Of a DNA stretch of 23,505 nucleotides, positions 1 through 7,489 are shown in pieces; position 1 is the stretch's first letter; the number at the start of each line of letters is the position of its first letter. Made by a program: the position numbers and the translations under genes. The stretch spans positions 1 to 23,505 of the forward strand of contig JAFXJK010000003.1 in the NCBI GenBank assembly GCA_017532355.1. Direction: 5' to 3'. Under the pieces are notes generated by a model. That model saw only the letters and a list, made by a program, of their open reading frames with translations, had not been told where the DNA came from and ran no database searches. Source of the stretch: Oscillospiraceae bacterium. Lineage in GTDB: Bacteria; Bacillota_A; Clostridia; Oscillospirales; JAAYXM01.

Positions 1-63
1 CCCGTCCGGCAGGACATACAAAGTAAATGTTTTGGAAAAGTCACCTCGGCAACAAGCCGACGG

Positions 64-270
64 GAGAGACTACCCCTCAGTCTCGCGACGGCCCCCTTCT
101 CACTGCGGTTCGGTCACGGCTCGGCTCTGGCATGAATCCCTCCACCACCTATCGGTGGTCCCCCTCCCTTTAGGCAAGGGAGGCTTTCCCGGACTGTCAT
201 TCACTACTTCGCCGACATTCGGCTTCGCCTCACTACCTAAAGGAGAAGCCCATAGGGGATGGCGTTCCTG
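64..270. repeat. Dispersed intergenic repeat, copy 1 (left edge)
   Basis: This is the main content of the gene-free first 409 bases. Positions 131-207 are identical over 77 bp to 11461-11537; after one mismatch, identity continues to 221. It contains a CCTCCCTT...AAGGGAGG hairpin and the string CTACCCCTCAGTCTCGC, which also occurs in the blocks near 5642 and 11395. Open frames cross it, but their peptides are low-complexity and follow the repeat. I therefore read it as non-coding. The first ~45 bases could hold the end of an upstream gene, but I cannot choose a frame. Confidence 0.8.
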
Positions 271-347
271 CTGCAGGTTGTGTCGGTGCGTAGCGTAGAG
301 GTGCAAATCCTGCGCAATAATTATTTTAAGATGTAAAAAAATATAGG

Positions 348-375
348 TTGACAAATGAAACAAAAGTGATATAGT
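348..375 (+). promoter_or_regulatory. Sigma-A-type promoter of the oxidoreductase gene
   Basis: TTGACA at 348-353 and TATAGT at 370-375 are separated by 16 bp. They lie 35 bp upstream of the start codon, in AT-rich DNA that begins where the repeat ends. A ribosome site, GAGAGGAGA, follows before the ATG. Confidence 0.75.
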
Positions 376-409
376 AAAGAAAGATAAATTCCGAGAGGAG
401 AATTACAGT

Positions 410-1543
410 ATGGAAAAAATAAGAGTAGGTACCGTCGGTCTCGGTCACCGCGGTCGTGAAATGACAAAAATGGCGGCGCTCTTCCCCTTTGTCGAGGTCG
501 CGGCACTTTGTGACATTCTTCCGCGCAATTTCTATGAGCAGCAGTGGCTCTGCACAGCTCCGATGTCAGAGCTTTTCCCCGACACGGTTTATTATACGGA
601 TTACGAAAAGATGCTCAATGAGGCAAATCTCGATATAGTAATCGTCGAGACGGGTGCTGATATCCATGCGGATTTCTGCATCAAGGCTCTTGAGAAGAAT
701 ATAAACGTCCTTTCCGACATTCCGAATGTCGCGTCTCTCGAAGAGGCAGAGCGTCTCTGGCGTGCTGCGGAGAAATCCTCCGCGATTATTTCGACGGGCG
801 CAAACCCGAACTATCAGAAATTCGCATTTCTCCTCCGCGACTTTTACGAGAAGGGTCTTCTCGGCAAGCCGTATTGTATGGAGGCAGAATACATCCATTG
901 GTTCCGCCCCGGCAGTGCAGAGGATATCGGCGTCAACGAAAACGGCGACTGGAGAAAACTTCTCATCCCGATTCGCTATTGCACACACTCCCTCGGTCCG
1001 CTCCTCGCAATTCTCGATGAGCCGCTCCGCAAGGTTAGCTGCTTCGGTACGGGTCGCCATGGTGACGACTATACCGATGACGTCGAGGATGACGATATGC
1101 AGTGCGCGCAGTTCATCACGGATTCGGGCGTTGTCATCCGTCTCCAGCGCAACAAGCGTTGCCGTGCTGAAATCGGCCACCACAACTACCGCGTCTTCGG
1201 AACGGAAGGCTATATGGAGAGAATCGACCGCCTTGAAAAGCCCGTCATCCGCTACAACTCAACGCGCGAGCTTGAAACGGGTCTTAAGGAAATCGGCGGA
1301 GAGTTTATGCCGCCTGCATACGCTGGCGACGAAACTGCAAAGAAGGCAGGCCACGGCGGAATGGACTATGCAATGCTCGACGATTTCTTCAAGGCATTTA
1401 GGGAAGGTAAGCCTGCAATCTCGCTTAAGGCAGGTCTTGAGATGACGCTTCCGGGCATCTATGCCGAGGAATCCGCTCGTCGCGGCGGCGAGGTCATCAA
1501 TATGTACTACCCCTGGGATAAGGAATGGAAGACTACTATATAA
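410..1543 (+). CDS. Gfo/Idh/MocA family oxidoreductase (GH109-like)
   Basis: A cytoplasmic protein of 377 residues, usual for the family. The N-terminal Rossmann fold shows GTVGLGHRG (residues 7-15) for NAD(P) binding. The C-terminal half contains CTHSLGP (191-197) and GHGGMD (314-319). Both resemble motifs of GH109 glycosidases, which use NAD in a transient oxidation at a sugar carbon. The substrate cannot be read from sequence; a sugar or sugar derivative is expected. The family's EKP motif, whose lysine is normally catalytic, reads SDIP here (102-105), so it may be a divergent subfamily. The ATG follows GAGAGGAGA and its own promoter. It appears monocistronic: repeat DNA begins about 20 bp after the stop and I see no clear terminator. 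No signal peptide is visible, unlike many Bacteroidetes GH109 enzymes. The family call is firm; the reaction is uncertain. Confidence 0.9.
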   Translation: MEKIRVGTVGLGHRGREMTKMAALFPFVEVAALCDILPRNFYEQQWLCTAPMSELFPDTVYYTDYEKMLNEANLDIVIVETGADIHADFCIKALEKNINVLSDIPNVASLEEAERLWRAAEKSSAIISTGANPNYQKFAFLLRDFYEKGLLGKPYCMEAEYIHWFRPGSAEDIGVNENGDWRKLLIPIRYCTHSLGPLLAILDEPLRKVSCFGTGRHGDDYTDDVEDDDMQCAQFITDSGVVIRLQRNKRCRAEIGHHNYRVFGTEGYMERIDRLEKPVIRYNSTRELETGLKEIGGEFMPPAYAGDETAKKAGHGGMDYAMLDDFFKAFREGKPAISLKAGLEMTLPGIYAEESARRGGEVINMYYPWDKEWKTTI

Positions 1544-1560
1544 TATAATATATGATATAA

Positions 1561-1661
1561 AGCCTCCCGACTTCCGAGGAGTGAGGAGAGCCACAGCACC
1601 ACCTCAACGCCTCCTTCTGATGAGGGAGGTGGATTTTGCGAAGCAAAAGACGGAGGGAGAG
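1561..1661. repeat. Dispersed repeat block left of the DUF559 gene
   Basis: Contains GCCTCCCGACTTCCGAGGAG, which resembles GGCTCCCGACTTTCGAGGGAG near 11349. It also holds the module GGTGGATTTTGCGAAGCAAA (1629-1648), whose near-copy lies near 5554-5573 with one base changed. The inner part, 1609-1661, pairs as an imperfect inverted repeat with 2012-2058 on the other side of the DUF559 gene. Confidence 0.8.
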
Positions 1662-1666
1662 AAACA

Positions 1667-2035
1667 ATGAAAGAATACAATAGAGCCAACATCCTTCTCG
1701 CAAAAGAGCTTCGAAAAAACATGACGCCGTGGGAGAGAAAGCTTTGGTATGAGTTTTTGAGAACGTATCCAATTCGCTTTCAACGTCAAAAAGCCATTGG
1801 GAATTATATAGCAGATTTTTATTGTGCAAAAGCAAAGCTTATCATAGAGCTTGACGGCGGAGAGCACTATACCGACAGTCAAGAAAAAAGAGATAAGCTC
1901 CGCACAGATGAATTAGAAGCTATGGACTTAACAGTAATAAGAATTTGCAACCGGGAGATTGACCGTAATTTTCAAAGCGTATGCGAATATATAGATTCTG
2001 TTGTAAAAGGTCTCTCCCTCAGTCAGCGTCGCTGA
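1667..2035 (+). CDS. DUF559 domain protein (Vsr-like endonuclease fold)
   Basis: A small protein of 122 residues made almost entirely of one DUF559 domain. Visible family marks are AKELRKNMTPWERKLWYEFL (residues 12-31), FQRQKAIGNYIADFYC, and LIIELDGGEHY, with acidic and histidine residues in the pattern of the Vsr/PD-(D/E)XK nuclease fold. Members are annotated as endonuclease-domain proteins; the biological role is not established. The start is supported by GGAGGGAGAG a few bases upstream, which is also the inner end of the left inverted repeat. The last seven residues, LSLSQRR, and the stop codon are encoded by the right inverted repeat. Codon use is AT-richer and less biased than in the neighbouring SLH gene, which fits an acquired gene. 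It might nick or cut DNA at related repeats; that is speculation. Confidence 0.85.
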   Translation: MKEYNRANILLAKELRKNMTPWERKLWYEFLRTYPIRFQRQKAIGNYIADFYCAKAKLIIELDGGEHYTDSQEKRDKLRTDELEAMDLTVIRICNREIDRNFQSVCEYIDSVVKGLSLSQRR

Positions 2036-2058
2036 CAGCTCCCTCGTCAGAGGGAGCC
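2012..2058. repeat. Right inverted repeat of the DUF559 element
   Basis: The reverse complement of 2012-2045 has the form GAGGGAGCTGTCA, a short hairpin, then TGACTGAGGGAGAG. The same form occurs in the opposite orientation at 11362-11393, with a different hairpin centre. It overlaps the 3' end of the DUF559 reading frame. Confidence 0.8.
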
Positions 2059-2095
2059 CGTATTCTCCTGCACTTTCAAGTTTTAGCTTGCAATA

Positions 2096-2130
2096 ACAAA
2101 CCGCCCGTTTCGGCGGTTTGTTTCTGTATT
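2096..2130 (+). terminator. Rho-independent terminator after the DUF559 gene
   Basis: The stem ACAAACCGCC / GGCGGTTTGT encloses the loop CGTTTC and is followed by a short, interrupted T run (TTCTGTATT). It isolates the DUF559 transcript from the SLH gene promoter downstream. Confidence 0.65.
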
Positions 2131-2172
2131 ATTTCGCTTTGTTACAGCTCTGTTACAGATGGAAAAATGCTC

Positions 2173-2201
2173 TTGACGATTCTTTCCAAAAGGTTTATTA
2201 T
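2173..2201 (+). promoter_or_regulatory. Promoter of the SLH protein gene
   Basis: TTGACG (2173-2178) and TATTAT (2196-2201) have a 17-bp spacer. The leader to the ATG at 2253 is about 45 nt and carries TAGGAGGAACAC as the ribosome site. Confidence 0.65.
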
Positions 2202-2252
2202 GTGTAATGTAAAAAGGCGAAAGCCAAAAATATTTTTTAGGAGGAACACAAA

Positions 2253-5200
2253 ATGAGAAATCTTAAGAAGATTCTCGCACTCGCACTCGTATTTGCTATG
2301 GCATTTACATTCGTTGCAAGTGCAGCTGATTTCACAGACGCAGCTTCTATCGGCGCAAGCTATGTTGACGATGTTAACATGCTCGTAGAGCTCGGTGTTA
2401 TCGGCGGTTACCCGGACGGTTCTTTTGGTCCCCAGAAGAACATCACACGCGCTGAGTTCGCAAAGATGGCTTATACTCTCAAGTATGGCTCTGACACAAA
2501 CGGCGACCTCTTCGCAGCACAGAAGAGCACCTTCACAGACGTTGAAGGCAATGCAAACGTTGCATGGGCTAAGGGCTACATCAACTACTGTGCAAACCAG
2601 AAGATCGTTTCTGGTGTTGGCAACAACAAGTTCAACCCGCAGGGCAACATCACAGTTGCTGAAGCAACAAAGATGATCCTTGTTATCCTCGGTTGCGATC
2701 CTGCTAAGGAAGGCTTCACAGGTGCTAACTGGGCTTCCAACGTAGTTGCTAAGGCTATCGACCTCGGCATCTTCGACGGTTGGTCAGGCGACCCGACAGC
2801 TCTCGCAACACGTGAGCTCGTTGCAAAGCTCATGAAGAACGCTGTATTCTCACCGGTTTACACATACAGCGCAATCACAGGCACAGGTTCTCAGGTCAAC
2901 GCTCTCGGTACAGCTTACAACGAGACACTTGGCGAGAAGACAATGGGCCTCAAGACAGAGACAGGTCTCGTAGTTGCTAACGAGCGCTACTACATCACTC
3001 TCGACGCTGAGGGTGACGCACTCATGGATGTTAACGTTGTTTCTGCAACAGGCATCGACAGCGAAGAGACACAGATCTACTACACATACAAGGAAGAAGA
3101 TGGCGACGAGCACGGCGCTCTCCTCGAAATCCCGGTTGCTCTTCCGGACGACATGCTCGGTTTCGAAGTTACAGTTTTCTTCAAGGCTGACCAGGATGGC
3201 TACCGCTACAAGAACGTTGAGCTCATCGGTGATGTTATGGTCACAAGCAACACAGTTGCTTACGACGTAGCAGCTCTTGATGTTGACATCTTCCCGAACG
3301 GCAAGCCGGAAACAAGCAAGACAGCTATCACTCCGTACATCAGCTTCACAGTTGATGGCGTTGAGAAGAAGATCATGGCTGATTCTACTATCGGCAAGTT
3401 CGCGAAGAACATTGACTTCCAGGACGATGCAGCAGTTGACGCTGCAGACGCTTTCGCTTCACTTGCATGGGTTTCTGACGAAACAATCGCAGGCGCAGCT
3501 GCAACACTCACAAACGGTGCTGCTATCACTGACGAATTCTTCACAGCAATGGGCACACCGGCTCTCACAGACTACCGCTTCGTTTCTGTTGACGGTGGCA
3601 AGACATACTCTTACATCTTCAAGATGGTAGCAGATGACGGCGTAACTAACGCTAACATCGGTGCTGTTACAAACTACAGCGAAGCTAAGGGCGTTATCAC
3701 AGTTGCTGGCAAGCGTTTCGACCTCGAAGAAGTTGAAATCATCGGCGAAGTTGCTGTTGACGACCTCGTAGCTTACTACCGTGAAGCTGGCAAGGTTGTT
3801 GTTGAGAAGCTCGACGAAGTTACAGGCGCTGTTGAAGCTATCAACGATGACGGTTCAGTTGTTATCGGCGGCGAGACTTATGCTCTCTGGATCAACGCTG
3901 ACAACGACGTTGTTGATCCGGGCGATACACTCGGTGACTACTTCCAGAAGAACGTTGCAGCAATGGAAGACGGCACAAAGTACTATGCATTCGGCAACGT
4001 TATCGTAGACTTTGAGGCTGCTGAAGTTGAAGCAACTACTGAAGAGTACGCAGTAATCCTTAAGTCTTCTTATGACGAAGACCTCGACGCAGCTTACGTA
4101 ACACTCGCATTTGCTGACAACACACAGAGCACATACGAAGTTGGTAAGCTCAACATCGAAGACCGCAAGGAAGTTTACAGCGATAAGAACGACCGCGCTA
4201 TGGACTTTGCTGACAACGCATACTTCGGTATGGTAGTTAAGTACAAGCTCATGGACAACGGTATGGTTGACCTCTCTGCTAACGACCTCGGATACATCTC
4301 CGGTAGCCAGGCAACACTTGGTACAAAGGACTACAGCAGATACGACACAACATTCTACGCTTCTACACGTTACCACAACACTGTTTCTACTGCAACAGTT
4401 GACGAAGGTAAGGTTACAATCACAGGTACAGCTGCTGGCACATACACAGCTCTTAACAATTCTTCCGTAGTCTTCGTTCTCTATGGTAACCCGGCTTACC
4501 AGGCTGACGGTTCTATTGACCGCACAGACGCAAACTACGCTCCGATTAAGGCAGCTGCTTACAAGCTCGCAAACAAGGCTGCTCAGGACCTCGCTGCTAT
4601 CCCGAACATGCTCCAGGCAGACAATGCTGGACAGCCGGCATACGCATTCTCTTATGCTCTTAACACAACAAAGGGCTACAACAAGGGTATCGTTGCTATG
4701 GCTATGACAATCGGTGACGGCACATCTGTTGGCCAGAAGGATACAGGCGACGCTTCCGAGTCTGAAGCAATCGCATACGTTGTTTCTGCAACACAGAAGT
4801 TCGACGCTGCTGCTGCTGAGTACTACCTCCAGATGACACTCATCACAGAGGACGGTCTCTTCACAACAAGAACAATCAACACACCGGTTGACTTCTCTAA
4901 CGATCCGTACACACTTCCGGAGAAGATCGGCACAGTTGATCCTTCAGACGAATTCGCAGCAGACACATTCATCGAATATGCTCTTGATGCTGAAGGCGTA
5001 ATCACAAACCTCGCACACAAGTGGTATGATGCACTCAGCAACACAGTTTCTTCTGCTGAAGGTCTCTACCTTGTAAACGCAGTTTCTGAGCGTAACGGAA
5101 GCCTCTACTTCTTCGATACAGACGCAAGCGTTAACCTCGAGACAGAGTCTCCGGATGCAATGAAGTTTGCTGAGGACGGCTACGATGTAATCACAATCGA

Positions 5201-5342
5201 CGGCGGCGAGTACGCTGGCGAAATGATCATCAAGGTTCCGGCTCGTGAAAAGACTCTTGCTGCTGGCGAAGGTAACGCAGTTATCTACGTCAACGACGAA
5301 GGCGAAATTGAGAAGGTATTCTCCTTCGTAGAAGGCCGCTAA
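2253..5342 (+). CDS. S-layer homology (SLH) domain surface protein
   Basis: A secreted cell-wall protein of 1029 residues. A signal peptide covers residues 1-24 or so (MRNLKKILALALVFAMAFTF, then VASA). Three SLH domains follow, at about 27-78, 94-147 and 154-197. The first has the typical ITRAEFAKM motif; the second and third are degenerate (TVAEATKM, ATRELVAKL). SLH domains bind secondary wall polymers, often pyruvylated, and anchor the protein. Residues 200-1029 are acidic, probably beta-rich, and match no family I recognise. Codon choice is narrow (Thr mostly ACA, Leu mostly CTC, Lys mostly AAG), as expected for an abundant protein. It is monocistronic, with its own promoter and a strong terminator. 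It may be the main S-layer subunit or a large surface protein; I favour an abundant S-layer-type protein but cannot prove it. Confidence 0.9.
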   Translation: MRNLKKILALALVFAMAFTFVASAADFTDAASIGASYVDDVNMLVELGVIGGYPDGSFGPQKNITRAEFAKMAYTLKYGSDTNGDLFAAQKSTFTDVEGNANVAWAKGYINYCANQKIVSGVGNNKFNPQGNITVAEATKMILVILGCDPAKEGFTGANWASNVVAKAIDLGIFDGWSGDPTALATRELVAKLMKNAVFSPVYTYSAITGTGSQVNALGTAYNETLGEKTMGLKTETGLVVANERYYITLDAEGDALMDVNVVSATGIDSEETQIYYTYKEEDGDEHGALLEIPVALPDDMLGFEVTVFFKADQDGYRYKNVELIGDVMVTSNTVAYDVAALDVDIFPNGKPETSKTAITPYISFTVDGVEKKIMADSTIGKFAKNIDFQDDAAVDAADAFASLAWVSDETIAGAAATLTNGAAITDEFFTAMGTPALTDYRFVSVDGGKTYSYIFKMVADDGVTNANIGAVTNYSEAKGVITVAGKRFDLEEVEIIGEVAVDDLVAYYREAGKVVVEKLDEVTGAVEAINDDGSVVIGGETYALWINADNDVVDPGDTLGDYFQKNVAAMEDGTKYYAFGNVIVDFEAAEVEATTEEYAVILKSSYDEDLDAAYVTLAFADNTQSTYEVGKLNIEDRKEVYSDKNDRAMDFADNAYFGMVVKYKLMDNGMVDLSANDLGYISGSQATLGTKDYSRYDTTFYASTRYHNTVSTATVDEGKVTITGTAAGTYTALNNSSVVFVLYGNPAYQADGSIDRTDANYAPIKAAAYKLANKAAQDLAAIPNMLQADNAGQPAYAFSYALNTTKGYNKGIVAMAMTIGDGTSVGQKDTGDASESEAIAYVVSATQKFDAAAAEYYLQMTLITEDGLFTTRTINTPVDFSNDPYTLPEKIGTVDPSDEFAADTFIEYALDAEGVITNLAHKWYDALSNTVSSAEGLYLVNAVSERNGSLYFFDTDASVNLETESPDAMKFAEDGYDVITIDGGEYAGEMIIKVPAREKTLAAGEGNAVIYVNDEGEIEKVFSFVEGR

Positions 5343-5383
5343 TCTTAGATCAGATTACTAAAAATAAATAGATAACCTATTTT

Positions 5384-5415
5384 CCGGCAGGGGTTCATCC
5401 CCTGCCGGTTTTTTT
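5384..5415 (+). terminator. Strong terminator of the SLH gene
   Basis: A perfect 10-bp stem, CCGGCAGGGG / CCCCTGCCGG, with a 5-nt loop and seven T's. The surrounding 52 bases (5381-5432) match 7139-7190, after the importer ATPase gene, with only two differences. Confidence 0.95.
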
Positions 5416-5465
5416 ATTTCCCTAAAAACCACGTGACACGTTGTAGGTCAGGGTTAGAAGAGGGA

Positions 5466-5720
5466 AAATGTAGGGCAGGGCTCGCTCCTGCCGTTAAAAG
5501 CCCCCGCGAGGCAAGGAAGCCTTTGCACCCTAAAGCCTTCCCCTTGAGGGGAAGGTGGGTTTTGCGAAGCAAAACTCGGATGAGGTGGAATCGTAGGGAA
5601 TGCATTTATGCATTCCGAAACGGAACGGATGAATCCGTTCCCTACCCCTCAGTCTCGCACGGCTTCGACAGCTCCCATGACAATGGGAGCCTTATCGCCC
5701 GAATCCTCCCACCCTACGGA
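5466..5720. repeat. Dispersed repeat block in the SLH-ATPase interval
   Basis: The roughly 670-bp gap between the SLH and ATPase genes is mostly this block. It contains a CCTTCCCC-TTG-AGGGGAAGG hairpin, the module GGTGGGTTTTGCGAAGCAAA, and CTACCCCTCAGTCTCGC (5642-5658), shared with the blocks at 1561, 64 and 11395. A GGCAGG...CCTGCC hairpin lies near 5472-5491. From 5720 to 5925 I see no gene or clear signal; a frame open there from 5757 is only an upstream extension of the ATPase frame. Confidence 0.75.
5593..5645. repeat. Paired hairpins inside an outer inverted repeat
   Basis: Outer arms GTAGGGAA (5593-5600) and TTCCCTAC (5638-5645) enclose two perfect hairpins: GGAATGCAT-TT-ATGCATTCC (5597-5616) and GGAACGGAT-GA-ATCCGTTCC (5622-5641). 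The outer and hairpin arms share bases, so two alternative foldings are possible. It lies inside the dispersed repeat block. Confidence 0.8.
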
Positions 5721-5925
5721 CGGTGATTTGCTTTTCGGCATTTATTTTCGTGCAGTTTGTACAAGAACAAAGCCACACCATCTGACACAACTGTGTTTCA
5801 ACTTTGCAAAAAACGCCGGTTTAGGTCAAATTGTCTAAAATGGCAAGGAAAACCACCTGCTCTTTGGCTATTTAGTATAGTGAAGTTGTACAAAACATTG
5901 GCAAAACCTTTGTCTAATTTAAGAA

Positions 5926-5954
5926 TTTACTTTCCTCATCAAAAATGGTATATT
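5926..5954 (+). promoter_or_regulatory. Probable promoter of the importer ATPase gene
   Basis: TTTACT (5926-5931) and TATATT (5949-5954) are 17 bp apart, in AT-rich DNA about 60 bp before the start codon. Overlapping alternatives such as TATTAT at 5951 exist, so the exact hexamers are uncertain. Confidence 0.5.
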
Positions 5955-6011
5955 ATTATAGTACGCGAGGGACGTACGATTAAATTGTATAAAATTTTGG
6001 AGGTATATATA

Positions 6012-7124
6012 ATGTCAAGTGTAAAACTCGAGCATGTCTATAAGAGATTTGACGGCGGTGTTACCGCTGTTTCAGATTTCTGCCTCGACATCGAAGACAA
6101 AGAATTTATTATCCTTGTTGGTCCGTCAGGTTGCGGTAAGTCCACAACTCTCCGTATGATCGCAGGTCTCGAAGAGATCTCCGAAGGTGAGCTCTACATC
6201 GACGACGTTCTCTGCAACGACATCGCTCCGAAGGACCGCGATATCGCGATGGTTTTCCAGAACTACGCTCTTTACCCGCACATGACAGTTTTCGATAACA
6301 TGGCTTTCGGTCTCAAGCTCCGCAAGACTCCGAAGGATGAAATCCGCCGCCGTGTTGAAGAAGCTGCTAAGATTCTTGAAATCGACTATCTTCTCGACAG
6401 AAAGCCGAAGGCTCTTTCAGGTGGTCAGCGTCAGCGTGTTGCTCTCGGTCGTGCTATCGTTCGTAGCCCGAAGGTCTTCCTTCTCGACGAGCCGCTCTCA
6501 AACCTCGATGCTAAGCTCCGTGCTTCCATGAGAACTGAGATTTCCAAGCTCCATGACCGTCTCCAGACAACCTTCATCTACGTTACACACGACCAGGTCG
6601 AGGCTATGACAATGGGTACACGTATCGTTGTTATGAAGGACGGCTTCGTTCAGCAGATTGCAGCTCCGAGCGTTCTTTACGATACACCGGCTAACCTCTT
6701 CGTTGCTACATTCATGGGCACACCGGTTATGAACACATTCGAAGGCACTCTCGTTGAAGAGAACGGCACAACTTACATCGCATTCGGCGATGCAAAGATT
6801 GCACTTCCCGATTCAAAGGGCAGAAAGCCTGAGGTTATGTCCTACATCGGCAAGGAAGTTATCGTCGGCGTTCGTCCTGAAGGCCTCCACGACGAAGAAG
6901 TCTTCATCAACCAGTATCAGGATGCTCTCATTGATGCTAAGGTTGAAGTTGTTGAGCTCATGGGCCACGAGACATATCTCTACCTCAAGTGCCAGGGCCG
7001 CGACTTTGTTGCTCGCGTTTCACCGCGCTCCACAGCTAAGGTTGGCGACACAATCAAGATCGCTGTTGAGACTCCGAAGATTCACCTCTTCGACAAGGAA
7101 ACAGAGCTCACAATCACAAACTAA
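6012..7124 (+). CDS. Carbohydrate ABC importer ATPase (MsmX/UgpC/MalK type)
   Basis: The ATP-hydrolysing subunit of sugar ABC importers, 370 residues, acting on the inner face of the membrane. Motifs are Walker A GPSGCGKS (37-44), Q-loop Gln83, signature LSGGQ (135-139), Walker B VFLLDE (155-160) and H-loop His193. A C-terminal TOBE/OB region runs from about 285 to 360, as in MalK and MsmX. The start is the ATG after TTTGGAGG at 5996-6003; the frame is open upstream to 5757, but that extension lacks the family's usual N-terminus. No permease or binding-protein gene is adjacent. The gene stands alone with its own promoter and terminator, as is typical of MsmX-like ATPases that serve several importers. 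Codon use matches the SLH gene, suggesting strong expression. Family is certain; the partner importers are unknown. Confidence 0.95.
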   Translation: MSSVKLEHVYKRFDGGVTAVSDFCLDIEDKEFIILVGPSGCGKSTTLRMIAGLEEISEGELYIDDVLCNDIAPKDRDIAMVFQNYALYPHMTVFDNMAFGLKLRKTPKDEIRRRVEEAAKILEIDYLLDRKPKALSGGQRQRVALGRAIVRSPKVFLLDEPLSNLDAKLRASMRTEISKLHDRLQTTFIYVTHDQVEAMTMGTRIVVMKDGFVQQIAAPSVLYDTPANLFVATFMGTPVMNTFEGTLVEENGTTYIAFGDAKIALPDSKGRKPEVMSYIGKEVIVGVRPEGLHDEEVFINQYQDALIDAKVEVVELMGHETYLYLKCQGRDFVARVSPRSTAKVGDTIKIAVETPKIHLFDKETELTITN

Positions 7125-7141
7125 TAAAACAGCAAGCTTTT

Positions 7142-7173
7142 CCGGCAGGGGTTTATCCCCTGCCGGTTTTTTT
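7142..7173 (+). terminator. Strong terminator of the ATPase gene
   Basis: A perfect 10-bp stem, CCGGCAGGGG / CCCCTGCCGG, with loop TTTAT and seven T's. It is a near-copy of the SLH gene terminator at 5384. Confidence 0.95.
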
Positions 7174-7489
7174 ATTTCCCTAAAATCCACAGTTTTTCGG
7201 GGGGCACAGAGACCCTTCCCCTACGGGACGGAGATTTGCAGAGACTTGCGGTGAGGTCTTTTTATTTTCTTGTAATATTCTATCTTTTTGTAGCAAATTT
7301 AAACGAGTGAATATGGCTTTAAATGCAGGAAAACAAAGCGTTTGTGCGAAATAATACAGTTTTAAAAATGTAAATTTTTTACAATTTGAAAAATTGTAAA
7401 AAATGAGTATATTTAAAAAACGGCGCAAAGAAACGAGCGGTTTTTTAAAGAAATTATACCGAATTTTTAAAAAAAGTTGTTTTTTAACA
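7174..7489. other. AT-rich interval with inverted repeats, no gene seen
   Basis: This stretch holds a fragment of the dispersed repeat at about 7198-7246 (compare GGGCACAGAGAC near 11598 and the CCTACGG...GATTTGC pattern near 5711). A perfect 13-bp inverted repeat with a 3-nt loop lies at 7375-7403. A second, TTTAAAAAAC / GTTTTTTAAA, lies at 7412-7421 and 7440-7449. The A/T tracts directly before the promoter at 7490 could act as an UP element. I see no credible coding sequence. Confidence 0.6.

Larger units (their letters stand above)
1609..2058. mobile_element. Candidate DUF559 element bounded by inverted repeats
   Basis: The DUF559 gene is enclosed by a left arm (1609-1661, 53 bp) and a right arm (2012-2058, 47 bp). 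The reverse complement of the right arm aligns with the left arm. The outer part reads GCCTCCTTCTGATGAGGGAG on the left and GGCTCCCTCTGACGAGGGAG on the right. The inner end is GAGGGAGAG in both. The middle is a different small hairpin in each arm. Sequence similarity stops at about 1609 and 2058. No target-site duplication is obvious and no transposase is present. That it moves, or is moved, is inference from this structure and from related repeat copies elsewhere in the window. Confidence 0.5.

Noticed and set aside
32..298. 88-residue frame at the left edge
   Set aside because: It follows the dispersed repeat, whose other copy near 11461 does not preserve a comparable gene; likely chance.
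566..1183. 205-residue minus-strand frame opposite the oxidoreductase
   Set aside because: A shadow of the conserved Gfo/Idh frame; no recognisable domain or start signal.
3855..4376. 173-residue minus-strand frame inside the SLH gene
   Set aside because: It is antisense to a well-supported gene, Cys/Val-rich from its biased codons, and has no family marks or ribosome site.
5757..6011. N-terminal extension of the ATPase
   Set aside because: The extra residues do not resemble the family, cross the probable promoter, and a strong ribosome site precedes the ATG at 6012.
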